DNA of 64,000 nt from Verrucomicrobiales bacterium (GCA_029233965.1 JARGOP010000005.1:1-64000), one strand, 5' to 3'. Counted from the stretch's first letter, positions 10,178-19,909 are shown. Notes: generated by a model from the sequence alone, not told the origin. Program-made: numbers and translations.

Positions 10178-11089
10178 TCAAGCCCGATGATCAGTAAGCT
10201 TCTCCCAATAAAGTCGAATCCCGTCGGCACACATCGCGGTTCCGTTGATCTCCTGCAGGGTGCTCCAGACCTCTGAAGGAATTTGAGCACGAAAGGCCTG
10301 CTCCATTTGAAAGGCTTCGTAGGCCACCCGGAGCGCCTCGGCATCCATCCCCTCCGCGAGGCGCTGCTGAACAAAGAGGGCGTTCAACTCCACAGCGTCC
10401 CGGTAGGAATCGAGATGGGGCCCGGGATTTTCAACTTCCCCGAAGTGAGTCAGGTAAAGTGATTTCGGACCCCGGGCGCTGAGATGCCCGATGCTGGAAA
10501 GGGTATGCTCGAGGTGAAATTGCGGAGGGGCGGAAGTGACGGAGATAAAATCAGAGTGATCGATTTTCGCTCCGGCGGCGTCCCCCGCGAAAATGACGTC
10601 ATCCAACTGGTAGGCATGGTGATGAAAACAGTGGCCCGGTGTTTCCAGAGTCCGGAGCTGTAAGCCGGCGACTTCAATGAGCTCGTCATTCGCGACAGCG
10701 ACAATACACTCCTCCGGCGCCGGAACCATTGCCCCCCAGAGTTCATCGAACTGCTCCCCGTAAACCTGTCTCGCACTCGCTTCGAGTCGCTCAGGATCGA
10801 CGAGATGCTTCGCGCCCTTGGGGTGAACGTGGACCGGAACGCCCTGCCCTGCCCACCAGCCCGCTGATCCCGCATGGTCGAGATGAATATGGGTCACGAA
10901 GACTGCCGCAATCTCTTCCGGTTTGATCTGACGGGACGCCAGTTCACGGAGGAGCGTTTCCCGACAGGATTCAGGTCCGGTTTCAATCAGAATGAACCCG
11001 TCCGGGCCTTCCACGAGGAAGGAAGCGATGGCACGCGCCCGGTTCCGGAACCGGAGATCTATCGTATGAACCTGCATCACTGCCATCAT
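10178..11089 (-). CDS. Metallo-beta-lactamase-fold hydrolase
   Basis: Soluble 303-residue protein with the MBL metal-binding signature THIHLDHAG (HxHxDH), a further ligand site in TPGHCFHH, and a bridging aspartate in VIFAGDAAG, so two zinc or iron ions are expected. The C-terminal third is helical, as in thioesterase or glyoxalase-II-like members. Several methionines lie at the start (MMAVMQVH), and any of the first three may be used. The substrate is unknown. Confidence 0.85.
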   Translation of the reverse strand: MMAVMQVHTIDLRFRNRARAIASFLVEGPDGFILIETGPESCRETLLRELASRQIKPEEIAAVFVTHIHLDHAGSAGWWAGQGVPVHVHPKGAKHLVDPERLEASARQVYGEQFDELWGAMVPAPEECIVAVANDELIEVAGLQLRTLETPGHCFHHHAYQLDDVIFAGDAAGAKIDHSDFISVTSAPPQFHLEHTLSSIGHLSARGPKSLYLTHFGEVENPGPHLDSYRDAVELNALFVQQRLAEGMDAEALRVAYEAFQMEQAFRAQIPSEVWSTLQEINGTAMCADGIRLYWEKLTDHRA

Positions 11090-11156
11090 ACCGATTCCCG
11101 CTAACGAGCCAACTCAAACTTGCCGGATCGTTAGGGCATGTCTAAGTTGCGCGACC

Positions 11157-12290
11157 ATGAGCGCCGAAACCGTTTCTGAAATCCCTGTCGAAGCTGACGA
11201 CCCCATCAACACGCAAATCCTCGAGGTCTCGGAAGATCTTGTGAGTGGTTTTCAGCGCTTCCCTTTCCAACATATCGCCGAGAAGTCGGGCGTTGCCCTC
11301 GACGTCGTCCTCACCCGCATTCATGCGATGCAGGAGGCCGGTGTGATTCGCCGGACCCGGCAGACCCTTCTCGCCACCAAGCTTGCTCATGGTGCCCTCT
11401 GCGCCTGGAAGGTCGATACCGATAAGCTTGACGCGACCTTTGACTTCATGTTCAAGGAGGACCCATTCAGTGGTCACGTTGTCACGCGATCCACTGACCG
11501 TGAAATCTCCGGCAGTGACTACAAGCTCTGGACGACCCTGAAAGTCCCGCAGGGCGAGTCGCTTGAGGAACACGCCGAAGTGCTCCGGAAGCTTACCGGG
11601 GCTCATGAATTTGTTCTCATGCCCGCTCACGGCATCTTTGCCCTCGGCGTCGGCCACATGCGCCGTAAGTCGATGGAACCGGGCGCCCGCTACGACGCTC
11701 CTGTCGTGATGAACACGACGACGACGATCGAACTCACCCCGGACGAGTGGGAGGTGCTTCTTGCCATCAAAACTGAACTTACCCTCGACGAAATCAACGA
11801 GGATCCGTGGGGTCCCCGGGCCGACGCCATCGGAATGGAGCGGGAGAAGTTTTTCGAAATCGCGGAAAACCTTGACCGTAAGAAGGCTATCGGTCGTTTT
11901 TCCACTTTTCTTGAGCATGTAAAGCCAAGCGATACCGGGAAGCGCGTCACGAAATTTAATGCGCTCTTCCATTGGAAAGTTCCCGAAGGAATGCAGCAGC
12001 AGGCCGGTTCTGAAGTGGGTCGTCACCAGATCATGACTCATGCCTACTGGCGTGAGGGTGGCCCCCGGTTCGGCGGAGTGAACATCATGGGGGTGATTCA
12101 CGGCACCGATAAAGCCCGCGTCCTTGAGCACAAAGCGGCGATCGATGCTCATCTTGAAGAGGTGGGGATTCCAGTGGAATACACCAACGTCTTCTGGGGC
12201 GGCCGCAGTGAGATCAAACCTTCCGAAATTTCCCCGAAGGTTTACGCCGAGTTCCACGAGAAATGGAAAGATTCCGGACAGATCCTCTAA
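11157..12290 (+). CDS. Fused siroheme decarboxylase-like protein (AhbA/AhbB, Lrp/AsnC fold)
   Basis: A 377-residue protein with two similar halves. Each has a winged-helix segment (first: FPFQHIAEKSGVALDVVLTR, then GVIRRTR) followed by an AsnC-type ligand domain. The second half has FNALFHWKVPEG and MTHAYWREGG with GVIHG; the first has CAWKVD and HVVTRSTDRE with YKLWTTLKVP. These resemble the conserved NAMVVWKVPE and SHCY/YNLW-type motifs of siroheme decarboxylase subunits AhbA and AhbB of the alternative haem pathway. It could instead be a haem-sensing Lrp-type regulator. It is 22 bases upstream of gatC and probably shares its transcript. No other haem gene is nearby. Confidence 0.6.
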   Translation: MSAETVSEIPVEADDPINTQILEVSEDLVSGFQRFPFQHIAEKSGVALDVVLTRIHAMQEAGVIRRTRQTLLATKLAHGALCAWKVDTDKLDATFDFMFKEDPFSGHVVTRSTDREISGSDYKLWTTLKVPQGESLEEHAEVLRKLTGAHEFVLMPAHGIFALGVGHMRRKSMEPGARYDAPVVMNTTTTIELTPDEWEVLLAIKTELTLDEINEDPWGPRADAIGMEREKFFEIAENLDRKKAIGRFSTFLEHVKPSDTGKRVTKFNALFHWKVPEGMQQQAGSEVGRHQIMTHAYWREGGPRFGGVNIMGVIHGTDKARVLEHKAAIDAHLEEVGIPVEYTNVFWGGRSEIKPSEISPKVYAEFHEKWKDSGQIL

Positions 12291-12312
12291 GTCCCCCCTT
12301 TTCCGGAAAGCC

Positions 12313-12591
12313 ATGAACGTAAGAGACGTCGCCCGCCTCGCCCGCATTCATCTCACCGATGATGAGGTCGAACTGTATCAGGATCAGGTCGGACAGATTC
12401 TGAAGTATGTTGAGCAACTGAAAACGATCAACGTCGAAGGCATCGAGCCGACCGCTCACGCCGGGGCCGTTTTCGACGTGATGAGGGAGGACAGGGCGTC
12501 TCTTGAGCATCGCCTCGGGCAGGAGAAAGCCATTGCGAATGCTCCCGCCACCGCGCACGGTCAGATCAAAATGCCGAAGGTGGTCGAGTAG
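12313..12591 (+). CDS. gatC: Glutamyl/aspartyl-tRNA amidotransferase subunit C
   Basis: Small 92-residue subunit that holds the GatAB amidotransferase together. The start at 12313 gives the typical opening VRDVARLARIHLTDDEVELY, and the C-terminus contains the conserved Asp-rich MREDRA section. It lies directly before gatA, as in many bacteria; gatB is not in the window. Since glnS is also present, the complex may act mainly on Asp-tRNA(Asn), which is an inference. Confidence 0.93.
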   Translation: MNVRDVARLARIHLTDDEVELYQDQVGQILKYVEQLKTINVEGIEPTAHAGAVFDVMREDRASLEHRLGQEKAIANAPATAHGQIKMPKVVE

Positions 12592-12637
12592 TCTCCTCCC
12601 CCCTTTTTCCTTTCCAACCTGAGCTTCTTTGCCTCCA

Positions 12638-14056
12638 GTGAACGCTGCTGACCTTTCCATCGCCCAACTGAAATCCGCCTATGCCGGCGGTGATCTTTCC
12701 CCCGAAGAAGCGATCCGTTCGATTGCTGCCGCCATCGATAAAACCGACGGCGACATCGGAGGGTATCTTTCCTACAATCTCGATCTCGCGCTCGCGGATG
12801 CCGCGAAAGCTGATTTGAGCCTGCCGCTGGGAGGGGTTCCGATTGCGATCAAGGATTTGATCAATGTCGAGGGGCATCCCTGCTCGTGTGCCTCCAAAAT
12901 GCTGGAAGGCACCTATGTGGCTCCCTACGATGCCACCGTGGTCCGCAAATTGCGCGCCGCCGGGGCGATTCCTTTCGGTCGCACGAACATGGATGAGTTT
13001 GCGATGGGCTCATCGAACGAGAACTCGGGGATCAAGCCGTGCCGCAATCCGCATGACCTCGATCGTATTCCCGGTGGTTCCTCCGGTGGTTCCGCTGCGG
13101 TCGTGGCGGCGAATACCGCGGTAGCCGCACTTGGAACTGACACCGGCGGCTCGATTCGTCAGCCGGCCGGCTTGTGCGGCGTCGTTGGTTTGAAGCCCAC
13201 CTACGGCCGGGTTTCCCGCTATGGGCTCGTTGCCTTTGCCTCATCGCTCGATCAGTGCGGCCCGATGACGAAGACGGTTGCGGACACGGCCCTGCTGCTC
13301 CAGGCTATTGCCGGTAGTTGTGATCGCGATTCCACCTGCCTCGATGATGCCGTTCCGGATTACACGGCGGCACTCGGAGAGGATATCAAGGGTCTGAAGA
13401 TCGGCCTCCCGAAGGAGTATTTCGCCGAAGGTCTCGACCCGGCGGTGAAGGAGAAGGTCGAAGCGGCGATCAAGCAACTTGAAGACCTCGGAGCGATACC
13501 GGTTGAGGTTTCCCTGCCGAATACCGAGCACGCCGTCGCCACGTATTACATCATTGCGACGGCGGAAGCCTCCTCCAATCTCGCGAGGTTCGACGGGGTC
13601 CGCTATGGACACCGGGCCGACTCGGACGATCTCCTCGGGGTCTACGAAGATTCGCGTGAAGAAGGTCTCGGGGCCGAGGTGAAGCGCCGTATCATCCTCG
13701 GCACCTACGTCTTGAGTTCCGGCTACTATGACGCCTACTATCTCCGGGCGCAGAAAGTCAGAACCTTGATCCGTCAGGATTTCATCAAGGCCTTCGAAGA
13801 AGTGGATCTGATTGCCTCACCGGTGTCCCCCACCCCCGCCTTCAAGGTGGGGGAAAAGACGAGCGATCCGCTTTCCATGTATCTCGCGGACATCTACACG
13901 ATTTCCGCCAACCTCGCCGGAATCTGCGGGATCTCCGTTCCCTGTGGGACGGTCGATGTCGATGGCAAAGCCCTGCCGGTAGGACTTCAGCTTCTCGGGA
14001 AACCGCTCGGTGAAGTTGAGCTCCTCAAGGTGGCTCACGCCTACGAGACGGCGTGA
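12638..14056 (+). CDS. gatA: Glutamyl/aspartyl-tRNA amidotransferase subunit A
   Basis: Amidase-signature subunit that releases ammonia from glutamine. The catalytic Lys is in [12 protein letters not shown] and the Ser-rich signature in [12 protein letters not shown] followed by [13 protein letters not shown]. The start is uncertain: GTG at 12638 ([12 protein letters not shown]) is preferred because the family normally begins just before this helix, while the ORF track uses TTG at 12629. The length of 472 residues is normal. It follows gatC by 46 bases in the same operon. Confidence 0.94.
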   Translation: MNAADLSIAQLKSAYAGGDLSPEEAIRSIAAAIDKTDGDIGGYLSYNLDLALADAAKADLSLPLGGVPIAIKDLINVEGHPCSCASKMLEGTYVAPYDATVVRKLRAAGAIPFGRTNMDEFAMGSSNENSGIKPCRNPHDLDRIPGGSSGGSAAVVAANTAVAALGTDTGGSIRQPAGLCGVVGLKPTYGRVSRYGLVAFASSLDQCGPMTKTVADTALLLQAIAGSCDRDSTCLDDAVPDYTAALGEDIKGLKIGLPKEYFAEGLDPAVKEKVEAAIKQLEDLGAIPVEVSLPNTEHAVATYYIIATAEASSNLARFDGVRYGHRADSDDLLGVYEDSREEGLGAEVKRRIILGTYVLSSGYYDAYYLRAQKVRTLIRQDFIKAFEEVDLIASPVSPTPAFKVGEKTSDPLSMYLADIYTISANLAGICGISVPCGTVDVDGKALPVGLQLLGKPLGEVELLKVAHAYETA

Positions 14057-14173
14057 CCTCTTGTGGTCGTCTGCGGAGGGGCAGGTTCCACCGTGCCCTG
14101 TGGGAACGGCCTTCGTCGACGCAGCGCGTAATCCTGAACGTCAACCGTACGCCTGAGCAGACAATAGCCCCGA

Positions 14174-16492
14174 CTACGGCTGAATCACCGCGTAGTCTCC
14201 GACCTGAAGCTTGCCGAAGAGATAGCGGGCACTTTCGTACGGCAGACGGATACAGCCGTGTGAGGCCGGGTAATTGGGAACGTAGCCCTGGTGCAAGCCG
14301 AAGGCACTGTAGCTGAATCGCTGAAAATAAGGCATGCTCGATCCATAGATCGACGAAGTGTGGTGACGGTTGCGGTCGCTGATGACATATTCGCCGGTCG
14401 GGGTGCGGTATCCGGATTTTCCGGTTGAGCAGCGCGTCGAGTAGGTCGCCACGCCGTTCTCGTAAAGCGTGACCCGCTGAGCCGAGAGATCGACGACCAC
14501 CTTGCGCGGCTGAACTTCCGGCACTTTTCCGAGGAGCGCAATCTGCTGCATTTTCGCATCTTTGTACCAGGACCCGATAATCGCCGCCATGAGATACTTC
14601 GGCGTGTAAGCTCTGCCGTTGGCTCCCCCATCCATGAGAATCTGAGCGATTTCATGATTGCGATGCGCTGCCGCCATCATGATGGGGCGGATGCGACGAT
14701 CGACCTGGAGATGGTATCGGAAGGTCTTGCTCTCAAACATATCGCGGAACTCGGATCGGGCAGGACTCCGCTCATCGGCGTCGGGATCGGCACCGGCTTC
14801 GAGAAGGGCCTTCACGACATCGGCCATCTGGTGGGCAACCGCCCAGCCCAGCAAAGTGTGTCCATCACGGGCTTTCACGCCCTCAACAGTGGCTCCTGCC
14901 TCTACCAGCGCCCTGGCAATCGGGGCATTCCCTTCTCGAACCGCTTTGGAAAGCCAGGTTTCCTCGGAATCAAAGCGCGCATCGGGATCAGCGCCACCGG
15001 CGAGGAGAATCCGGGTCGCTTTGTAACGATGATTGGTGAGGCAGTAATTCAGGGGATCCTGTCCCGCTGGTCCGGGCTGACGCGGGTCAGCGCCGGCTTC
15101 CAGAATCAGTCGAATGAGGTCATCCTGCTCCGTGAGGAGGGCGGCCCAGAGATTGTCACCGATCTTCGCTCCGGCATCGAGCAGGGTTCTTACCGCACCG
15201 GTTGCCCCGTCCTGAACCGCGAGATCAAAGACCCGGGTCTCCGTGCCGGGAAAAAGCGACTCCGGATCCGCCCCGGCGTTGAGAAGCAGGCTCATGAGCG
15301 GATCATCGCGACGTTCATAAGACGCGGCGAGCAGCGCGGCCGCATCGAGTTTCGCGCCCGCGACAATGAGCTGGTTCACGGCGGCGATGTTCCCGAGTTC
15401 GATCGCGGCAAGCAGCGGTGGATCCGCTTTGTCCGTGGCAAAGGAAGGATCCGCTCCGTTCTCGATGAGGAGATCAATCAAATCGAGCGACTCCTGGCGG
15501 ATCGCCGATTTGAGAGGCGTCATCCCGTCGCTCGAGGAAACATTCGGATCGGCCTTGTGTTGCAGCAGCAGTGCGGCGGTTTCAGCATCACCGGCGGAGA
15601 CCACTTCGTGAAAGAGAGGCTCTGCGTTCACACTGTGAACATTGGGAGAAGCCCCTTTCTTGAGGAGCACCGTTTGCATACGGCGGTTCCCGCTCTCAAT
15701 AGCGTAACTCAAGGCTGACATGTCGCGTCCGGCGGTCTCTCCGACAGTGGCGTTGACGTCCGCGTCGTTCGCAATGAGGAGGTCGAAGAGTTGGTCGTCC
15801 TCCCCCTTCACCGCTTCGATGAGCAGCGGTTTGCCGGAGAGGCCCCGTGCATTCGGCGTGGCGCCCCCTTTGAGGAGACGCTCCATGACTTTGAAGTCCC
15901 GGTTGGAAGCGGCCACAGAAAGAGCGCCGACAGGTTCGGCGCTTCGATATTCCACGCTTGCCCCGTTGGCTAGAAGGTAATCGATCATCTCCTCATCCCC
16001 TTTTCTCACGGCATAGCTCAGAAAAGGCAGCCCTGCCTCTTTATCGACATCCGGACTGGCCCCGGCGGCGATGAGGCGATCCGCGAGTTCGAAATCCCGG
16101 TCAAGAAGCGCAGCCGCCAACGGGGTGATTCTCTCCGTCGCCGTGAACTGATTGATGCTCTCTTTGACCGGGGCGCGGTTGATGAGGAAATTGATGGCCT
16201 GGAGATTTCTTCCCTGAACCGCGGCAAGAAGCGGGGTTCTTCCGCCGTCGTCGGAAAGGCCGAGTTCAAGCCCCGCCTGCTCCAATTTTTCCAGCAGCAC
16301 CACCTCACCCTTTCTGGCCGCCGCAATTGCACTCGCGGGAGTGAGTTCAATCTCGTTCTGAGCGAGGAACCGCTTCGCCTGGCGGGTCACTTCGTGCCGA
16401 AGGTAGTAATCGGTCACAATCGCCCCGGCGAGGAGCGAAAGCGTAAACAGAGCGAGAAGAGCTGTTCGGAAAAGAAAACCGGCTGGTTTCAT
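14174..16492 (-). CDS. Ankyrin-repeat protein with C-terminal L,D-transpeptidase (YkuD) domain
   Basis: A 772-residue envelope protein. Residues 8-30 form a membrane anchor or signal. About 550 residues of ankyrin repeats follow, roughly sixteen copies of the pattern G.TPL..A...G....V..LL..GAD (for example GMTPLKSAI, LILEAGADP). From about residue 655 an L,D-transpeptidase domain begins (VVVDLSAQRVTLYENG) and ends with the catalytic SHGCIRLP motif holding the active cysteine. The family cross-links peptidoglycan or attaches proteins to it. The ankyrin array would place a long protein-binding arm in the periplasm. The fusion is unusual. Confidence 0.85.
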   Translation of the reverse strand: MKPAGFLFRTALLALFTLSLLAGAIVTDYYLRHEVTRQAKRFLAQNEIELTPASAIAAARKGEVVLLEKLEQAGLELGLSDDGGRTPLLAAVQGRNLQAINFLINRAPVKESINQFTATERITPLAAALLDRDFELADRLIAAGASPDVDKEAGLPFLSYAVRKGDEEMIDYLLANGASVEYRSAEPVGALSVAASNRDFKVMERLLKGGATPNARGLSGKPLLIEAVKGEDDQLFDLLIANDADVNATVGETAGRDMSALSYAIESGNRRMQTVLLKKGASPNVHSVNAEPLFHEVVSAGDAETAALLLQHKADPNVSSSDGMTPLKSAIRQESLDLIDLLIENGADPSFATDKADPPLLAAIELGNIAAVNQLIVAGAKLDAAALLAASYERRDDPLMSLLLNAGADPESLFPGTETRVFDLAVQDGATGAVRTLLDAGAKIGDNLWAALLTEQDDLIRLILEAGADPRQPGPAGQDPLNYCLTNHRYKATRILLAGGADPDARFDSEETWLSKAVREGNAPIARALVEAGATVEGVKARDGHTLLGWAVAHQMADVVKALLEAGADPDADERSPARSEFRDMFESKTFRYHLQVDRRIRPIMMAAAHRNHEIAQILMDGGANGRAYTPKYLMAAIIGSWYKDAKMQQIALLGKVPEVQPRKVVVDLSAQRVTLYENGVATYSTRCSTGKSGYRTPTGEYVISDRNRHHTSSIYGSSMPYFQRFSYSAFGLHQGYVPNYPASHGCIRLPYESARYLFGKLQVGDYAVIQP

Positions 16493-16641
16493 GACAAATC
16501 AGGCTTCGGAAAGTGGATGGCTTTGGTTGGTCTGATTCATTTCGGTTTTATCGGAATGATACCACAGACGACTCATCACAAAAACCGAATCGTATCACGT
16601 CATCAGCTGATTGGATGCCAGGACGAAAAGTCCTTCTAACC

Positions 16642-17547
16642 TCACTCTTCAAGATCCAGTTCCGGCTTGAAGTCGGCCGCGTGATATGAACTCCGCACGA
16701 GCGGGCCGGAGGCCACGTGGCGAAAGCCCTTCTCCAACCCGATCTCTTTGTAGCGATCAAACAAGTCCGGATTGATGTATTCGACGACAGGCAAATGCTT
16801 CTCTGAAGGACGCAGATACTGCCCCATCGTCAGGACGGTCACGTCGTGATCACGAAGGTCGTCCATCGTTTTGAGGATCTCCTCCTCCTTCTCTCCGAGA
16901 CCCAGCATGATTCCGCTCTTCGTCGCGCAACGGTTCCCCATCTCCTTAGCCATCCGCTTCGCGGACTTGAGGACGGAGAGAGAGCGCCAGTATTCCGCTT
17001 TGGACCTCACCACCGGAGTGAGCCGCTCGACCGTCTCCATGTTGTGATTGAAGATTTCAGGGGTGGCTTCCATCACGACCCAGAGAGCATCGTCTTTGCC
17101 GATGAAATCAGGCACAAGAACTTCAATAACGGTGCCGGGATTGACCTCGCGTGTTTTGTAAATGGTATTCGCGAAATGGCAGGCTCCCCCGTCGGGCAGG
17201 TCATCCCGTGCCACCGCGGTGATGACGACATGATTGAGCTTCATTCGTTTGACCGCCTCCGCGACGCGGTCGGGCTCGTCTTCTTCCAGAGCCATGGGAC
17301 GACGGGTATCGACCGCGCAGAATCCGCAGGCACGGGTGCAGCGATCCCCTGCAATCATCATTGTCGCGGTTCCCTGTCCCCAGCATTCCCAGCGATTCGG
17401 ACACTGCGCCTCTTCGCACACCGTGACGAGATTGAGATCATCGATCAATCCCTTGGTATCCCAGAAGACAGGATTGTTGGGAAGTCGCACCCGAATCCAG
17501 GGCGGCTTCTTTTCTTGATGCAGGGTAGGATCGATTTTAACAGGCAT
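16642..17547 (-). CDS. lipA: Lipoyl synthase
   Basis: Radical-SAM enzyme that inserts two sulfurs into protein-bound octanoyl groups. It carries both required iron-sulfur motifs: CEEAQCPNRWECW (auxiliary cluster) and CTRACGFC (SAM cluster), plus the C-terminal GPLVRSSYHA serine signature. The start at 17547 (MPVKIDPTLHQEK) gives 301 residues, the family norm; the ORF-track start overlaps mtnA. It is the last gene of a leftward operon after the prepilin peptidase and mtnA genes. Confidence 0.95.
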   Translation of the reverse strand: MPVKIDPTLHQEKKPPWIRVRLPNNPVFWDTKGLIDDLNLVTVCEEAQCPNRWECWGQGTATMMIAGDRCTRACGFCAVDTRRPMALEEDEPDRVAEAVKRMKLNHVVITAVARDDLPDGGACHFANTIYKTREVNPGTVIEVLVPDFIGKDDALWVVMEATPEIFNHNMETVERLTPVVRSKAEYWRSLSVLKSAKRMAKEMGNRCATKSGIMLGLGEKEEEILKTMDDLRDHDVTVLTMGQYLRPSEKHLPVVEYINPDLFDRYKEIGLEKGFRHVASGPLVRSSYHAADFKPELDLEE

Positions 17548-17593
17548 GAGATCTCTCGATTCGTTCGCGCAGACCGTTACGCCGAAAATCGGA

Positions 17594-18718
17594 TTATTTC
17601 TCTGGAAAAAGCGCGCGAATTGCGGTTTCCCGGGCCTCACAAATCCCCCGCTCCGTGATCAGTCCGCTCACGAGTCGTGAAGGAGTCACATCAAAGGCGT
17701 AGTTCGCGACGGGACTGCCCGGAGCGACAATCCAGACATCGGTTTCCTCATAGATCATTTCATCAGTCACGCCGCTGACCATGGCGACTTCTTCGCTTCC
17801 CCGTTTCTCGATCACGATATCCGCAACCCCGTCGCGGGTCTCCCAATCGATCGTTGAAGACGGCAGGGCCACGTAGAAAGGGACCCCGTTATCGCTGGCC
17901 GCGAGAGCTTTCAGGTAGGTTCCGATCTTATTGGCGACGTCGCCGGTGTGGGTCGTCCGGTCGGTTCCGGTGATGACGAGGTCCACCATGCCCCGCTGCA
18001 TGAGATGACCGCCGGTGTTGTCCGGAATGACGGTGTGCGGGACGCCGTGTTTGCCCAGTTCCCAGGCGGTGAGTCGCGCCCCCTGATTCCGCGGGCGGGT
18101 TTCATCGACCCACACATGAACGGGAATCCCCGCGTCATGGGCCGCGTAAATCGGCGAGGTGGCCGAGCCATGATCGACAAAGGCAAGCCAGCCGGCGTTG
18201 CAGTGGGTGAGGATCTGAACCGGTTCACGGCTCCCTTTCTTCTCAAATAAATCCCGGATCAACGGGAGCCCGTGGACGCCAATCTGTTTGCACCAGGCGG
18301 CGTCTTCGTCCGCAATGGTCTGCGCGAGTTCTCTCGCCGTGCAAACCTTTGCATCGGCGTCAGTTTCCCGCCGCACCGCCTCCATCTGCCGCTTCACGGC
18401 CCATTCGAGATTGACGGCAGTCGGGCGAGTCACGCAGAGTTCACGCCCTTTTTCGAGGAAGCGTTGATCAAAGTCGCCGGCGTTCCGTCCTTCATCCCGG
18501 CATTCTTCGGCGGCCAGATACATTCCGTGGGCGGCGACCGCGCCAATGCAGCCCGCCCCGCGGACGTACATTTCGAGGATCGCGTTGGCCGTCTCCGCCG
18601 TCGAGGTGAGCTGAACCGTCCTGAACGAGAACGGAAGCTTCCGCTGGTCGATGATCCCGACGCATCTCGTTTCAGGCTCAAGCCAGACTGTCCGGTAGGG
18701 TTTCCCGTCGACTAACAT
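17594..18718 (-). CDS. mtnA: S-methyl-5-thioribose-1-phosphate isomerase
   Basis: Methionine salvage enzyme that isomerises methylthioribose-1-phosphate to the ribulose form. Hallmarks include RGAGCIGAVAAHGMYLA, ILTHCNAGWLAF with the catalytic Cys region, VWVDETRPRNQGARLTAWEL and TGTDRTTHTGDVANKIGTYLKA. Length 374 is somewhat above the usual 340-350. It starts 9 bases after the prepilin peptidase gene, so the two are co-transcribed. The other mtn genes are not in this window. Confidence 0.94.
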   Translation of the reverse strand: MLVDGKPYRTVWLEPETRCVGIIDQRKLPFSFRTVQLTSTAETANAILEMYVRGAGCIGAVAAHGMYLAAEECRDEGRNAGDFDQRFLEKGRELCVTRPTAVNLEWAVKRQMEAVRRETDADAKVCTARELAQTIADEDAAWCKQIGVHGLPLIRDLFEKKGSREPVQILTHCNAGWLAFVDHGSATSPIYAAHDAGIPVHVWVDETRPRNQGARLTAWELGKHGVPHTVIPDNTGGHLMQRGMVDLVITGTDRTTHTGDVANKIGTYLKALAASDNGVPFYVALPSSTIDWETRDGVADIVIEKRGSEEVAMVSGVTDEMIYEETDVWIVAPGSPVANYAFDVTPSRLVSGLITERGICEARETAIRALFPEK

Positions 18719-18727
18719 GACGATAGG

Positions 18728-19870
18728 CTACTCTGCACCAAGGCCGGAGCGCAAGGCCCCGATATACCAAACCCAGATTGCGGGACCGGCAAAAAGCCAG
18801 GTGAAGGCACCGAGCGCCAAATAGGGACCGAAAGGGAGAGGACGGGACCACTCCTCTTTGACGATAAATTTCTGCACAAGGCCGACAATCGCGCCCACAA
18901 TGGAGGCGGCGAAAAGGGTGAAAAAGGCGGACTCCCAGCCGAGGAAGGCTCCGATCATGGCGACGAACTTCACGTCACCGAATCCCATGGCCTCTCTGGG
19001 AACGACCGCGCTCGTGATTGTTCCCGAAACCTTTTTCACCGATTCCAGTTCGAGGCGCTTTCCATTCAATTCGAAGCCGTCACCAAGGACAACAAAGGAG
19101 TCGAAATCCTTCGCCTCATCATTGATGGAGAGGGATTTGATCTCCATGAGCAAACGGTCCCACTTTCGGAAGAAAACGTCCCCCCACTCATACTCGTGCT
19201 CGCCGAGTTTGATCATGATGGGAGCGTCTTCTCCGCCAGGCTGTGAAATCTCGAAGTCTGTCGGCTCCTCAAAGTCGTGTTTGATCTTTCCGAAAGCGAG
19301 CTTCCCCAGGAGGACGACGAGATACAGAAGTGCGAATCCGGCGGCGGCCCCTAAGACCGCCTGAAGGCCTCCTCTCCACCAGATTTCCTCACCGTGAAGG
19401 ACCGGGAAAGCAAGGCTCGCAAGGATCCCGACGACAGTTCCGCCGATCGTGATCCCGTCGGGAATGATGAAATGGTCGAAGTCGATGAACGTCGCTGAAA
19501 TCAGCAGCGAAGCGAGCACCCACAGGGCGACAACTCCACCCAATCCGACGCCCCCGACAGAGTTCTGCCAGATCGCGAGGAAACAGATTCCTGTAAGCAG
19601 CTCCACCATGAAGTAGCGGAACGCGATCGGCTCTTTGCACCACATGCACTTCCCGCGAAGCATGAGCCAGGTGATGAGGGGAAGATTGTAGAGGGCCGGG
19701 ATCTGCGTCTTGCAATTCGGGCAGAAAGACCGCTTCGGCTCATTCACACTGAGACCGTTCGGGACCCGGTAAATGACCACGTTGAGAAAGGATCCGATGC
19801 TGGCTCCGATCACGAATGCGAAAAACGGGAGCACGTAGAGGTAGACAAATTCGGGCTGTGAAAGGGCCAT
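18728..19870 (-). CDS. Prepilin peptidase (A24 family) with inserted domain
   Basis: Inner-membrane aspartic protease that cleaves and methylates type IV pilin or type II secretion pseudopilin precursors. It has GSFLNVVIYRVP, two CxxC pairs (CPNC and CMWC) for the zinc site, the catalytic Asp region FIDFDHFIIPDG and the second catalytic motif GFGDVKFVAM. At 380 residues it is over 100 longer than usual. A charged, non-hydrophobic insert of about 95 residues (FEEPTDFEIS to VVPREAM) sits just before the second catalytic motif, on the cytosolic side. First gene of the operon with mtnA and lipA. Confidence 0.92.
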   Translation of the reverse strand: MALSQPEFVYLYVLPFFAFVIGASIGSFLNVVIYRVPNGLSVNEPKRSFCPNCKTQIPALYNLPLITWLMLRGKCMWCKEPIAFRYFMVELLTGICFLAIWQNSVGGVGLGGVVALWVLASLLISATFIDFDHFIIPDGITIGGTVVGILASLAFPVLHGEEIWWRGGLQAVLGAAAGFALLYLVVLLGKLAFGKIKHDFEEPTDFEISQPGGEDAPIMIKLGEHEYEWGDVFFRKWDRLLMEIKSLSINDEAKDFDSFVVLGDGFELNGKRLELESVKKVSGTITSAVVPREAMGFGDVKFVAMIGAFLGWESAFFTLFAASIVGAIVGLVQKFIVKEEWSRPLPFGPYLALGAFTWLFAGPAIWVWYIGALRSGLGAE

Positions 19871-19880
19871 AAGCGCTTCG

Positions 19881-19909
19881 ATTATCGCTTAATAAACCCA
19901 AAAAGTCTA
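19881..19909 (-). promoter_or_regulatory. Sigma-70-type promoter of the prepilin peptidase-mtnA-lipA operon
   Basis: On the minus strand TAGACT (-35, 4 of 6) is followed after exactly 17 bases by GATAAT (-10, 5 of 6). The expected transcription start is near 19874, only about four bases before the ATG at 19870, so the mRNA would be nearly leaderless. Confidence 0.5.

Noticed and set aside
11142-12347. 401-residue minus-strand ORF
   Set aside because: Antisense of the AhbA/AhbB-like gene, which has clear motifs and a normal start.
14654-15718. 354-residue plus-strand ORF opposite the ankyrin gene
   Set aside because: Antisense shadow produced by the repeated ankyrin codons.
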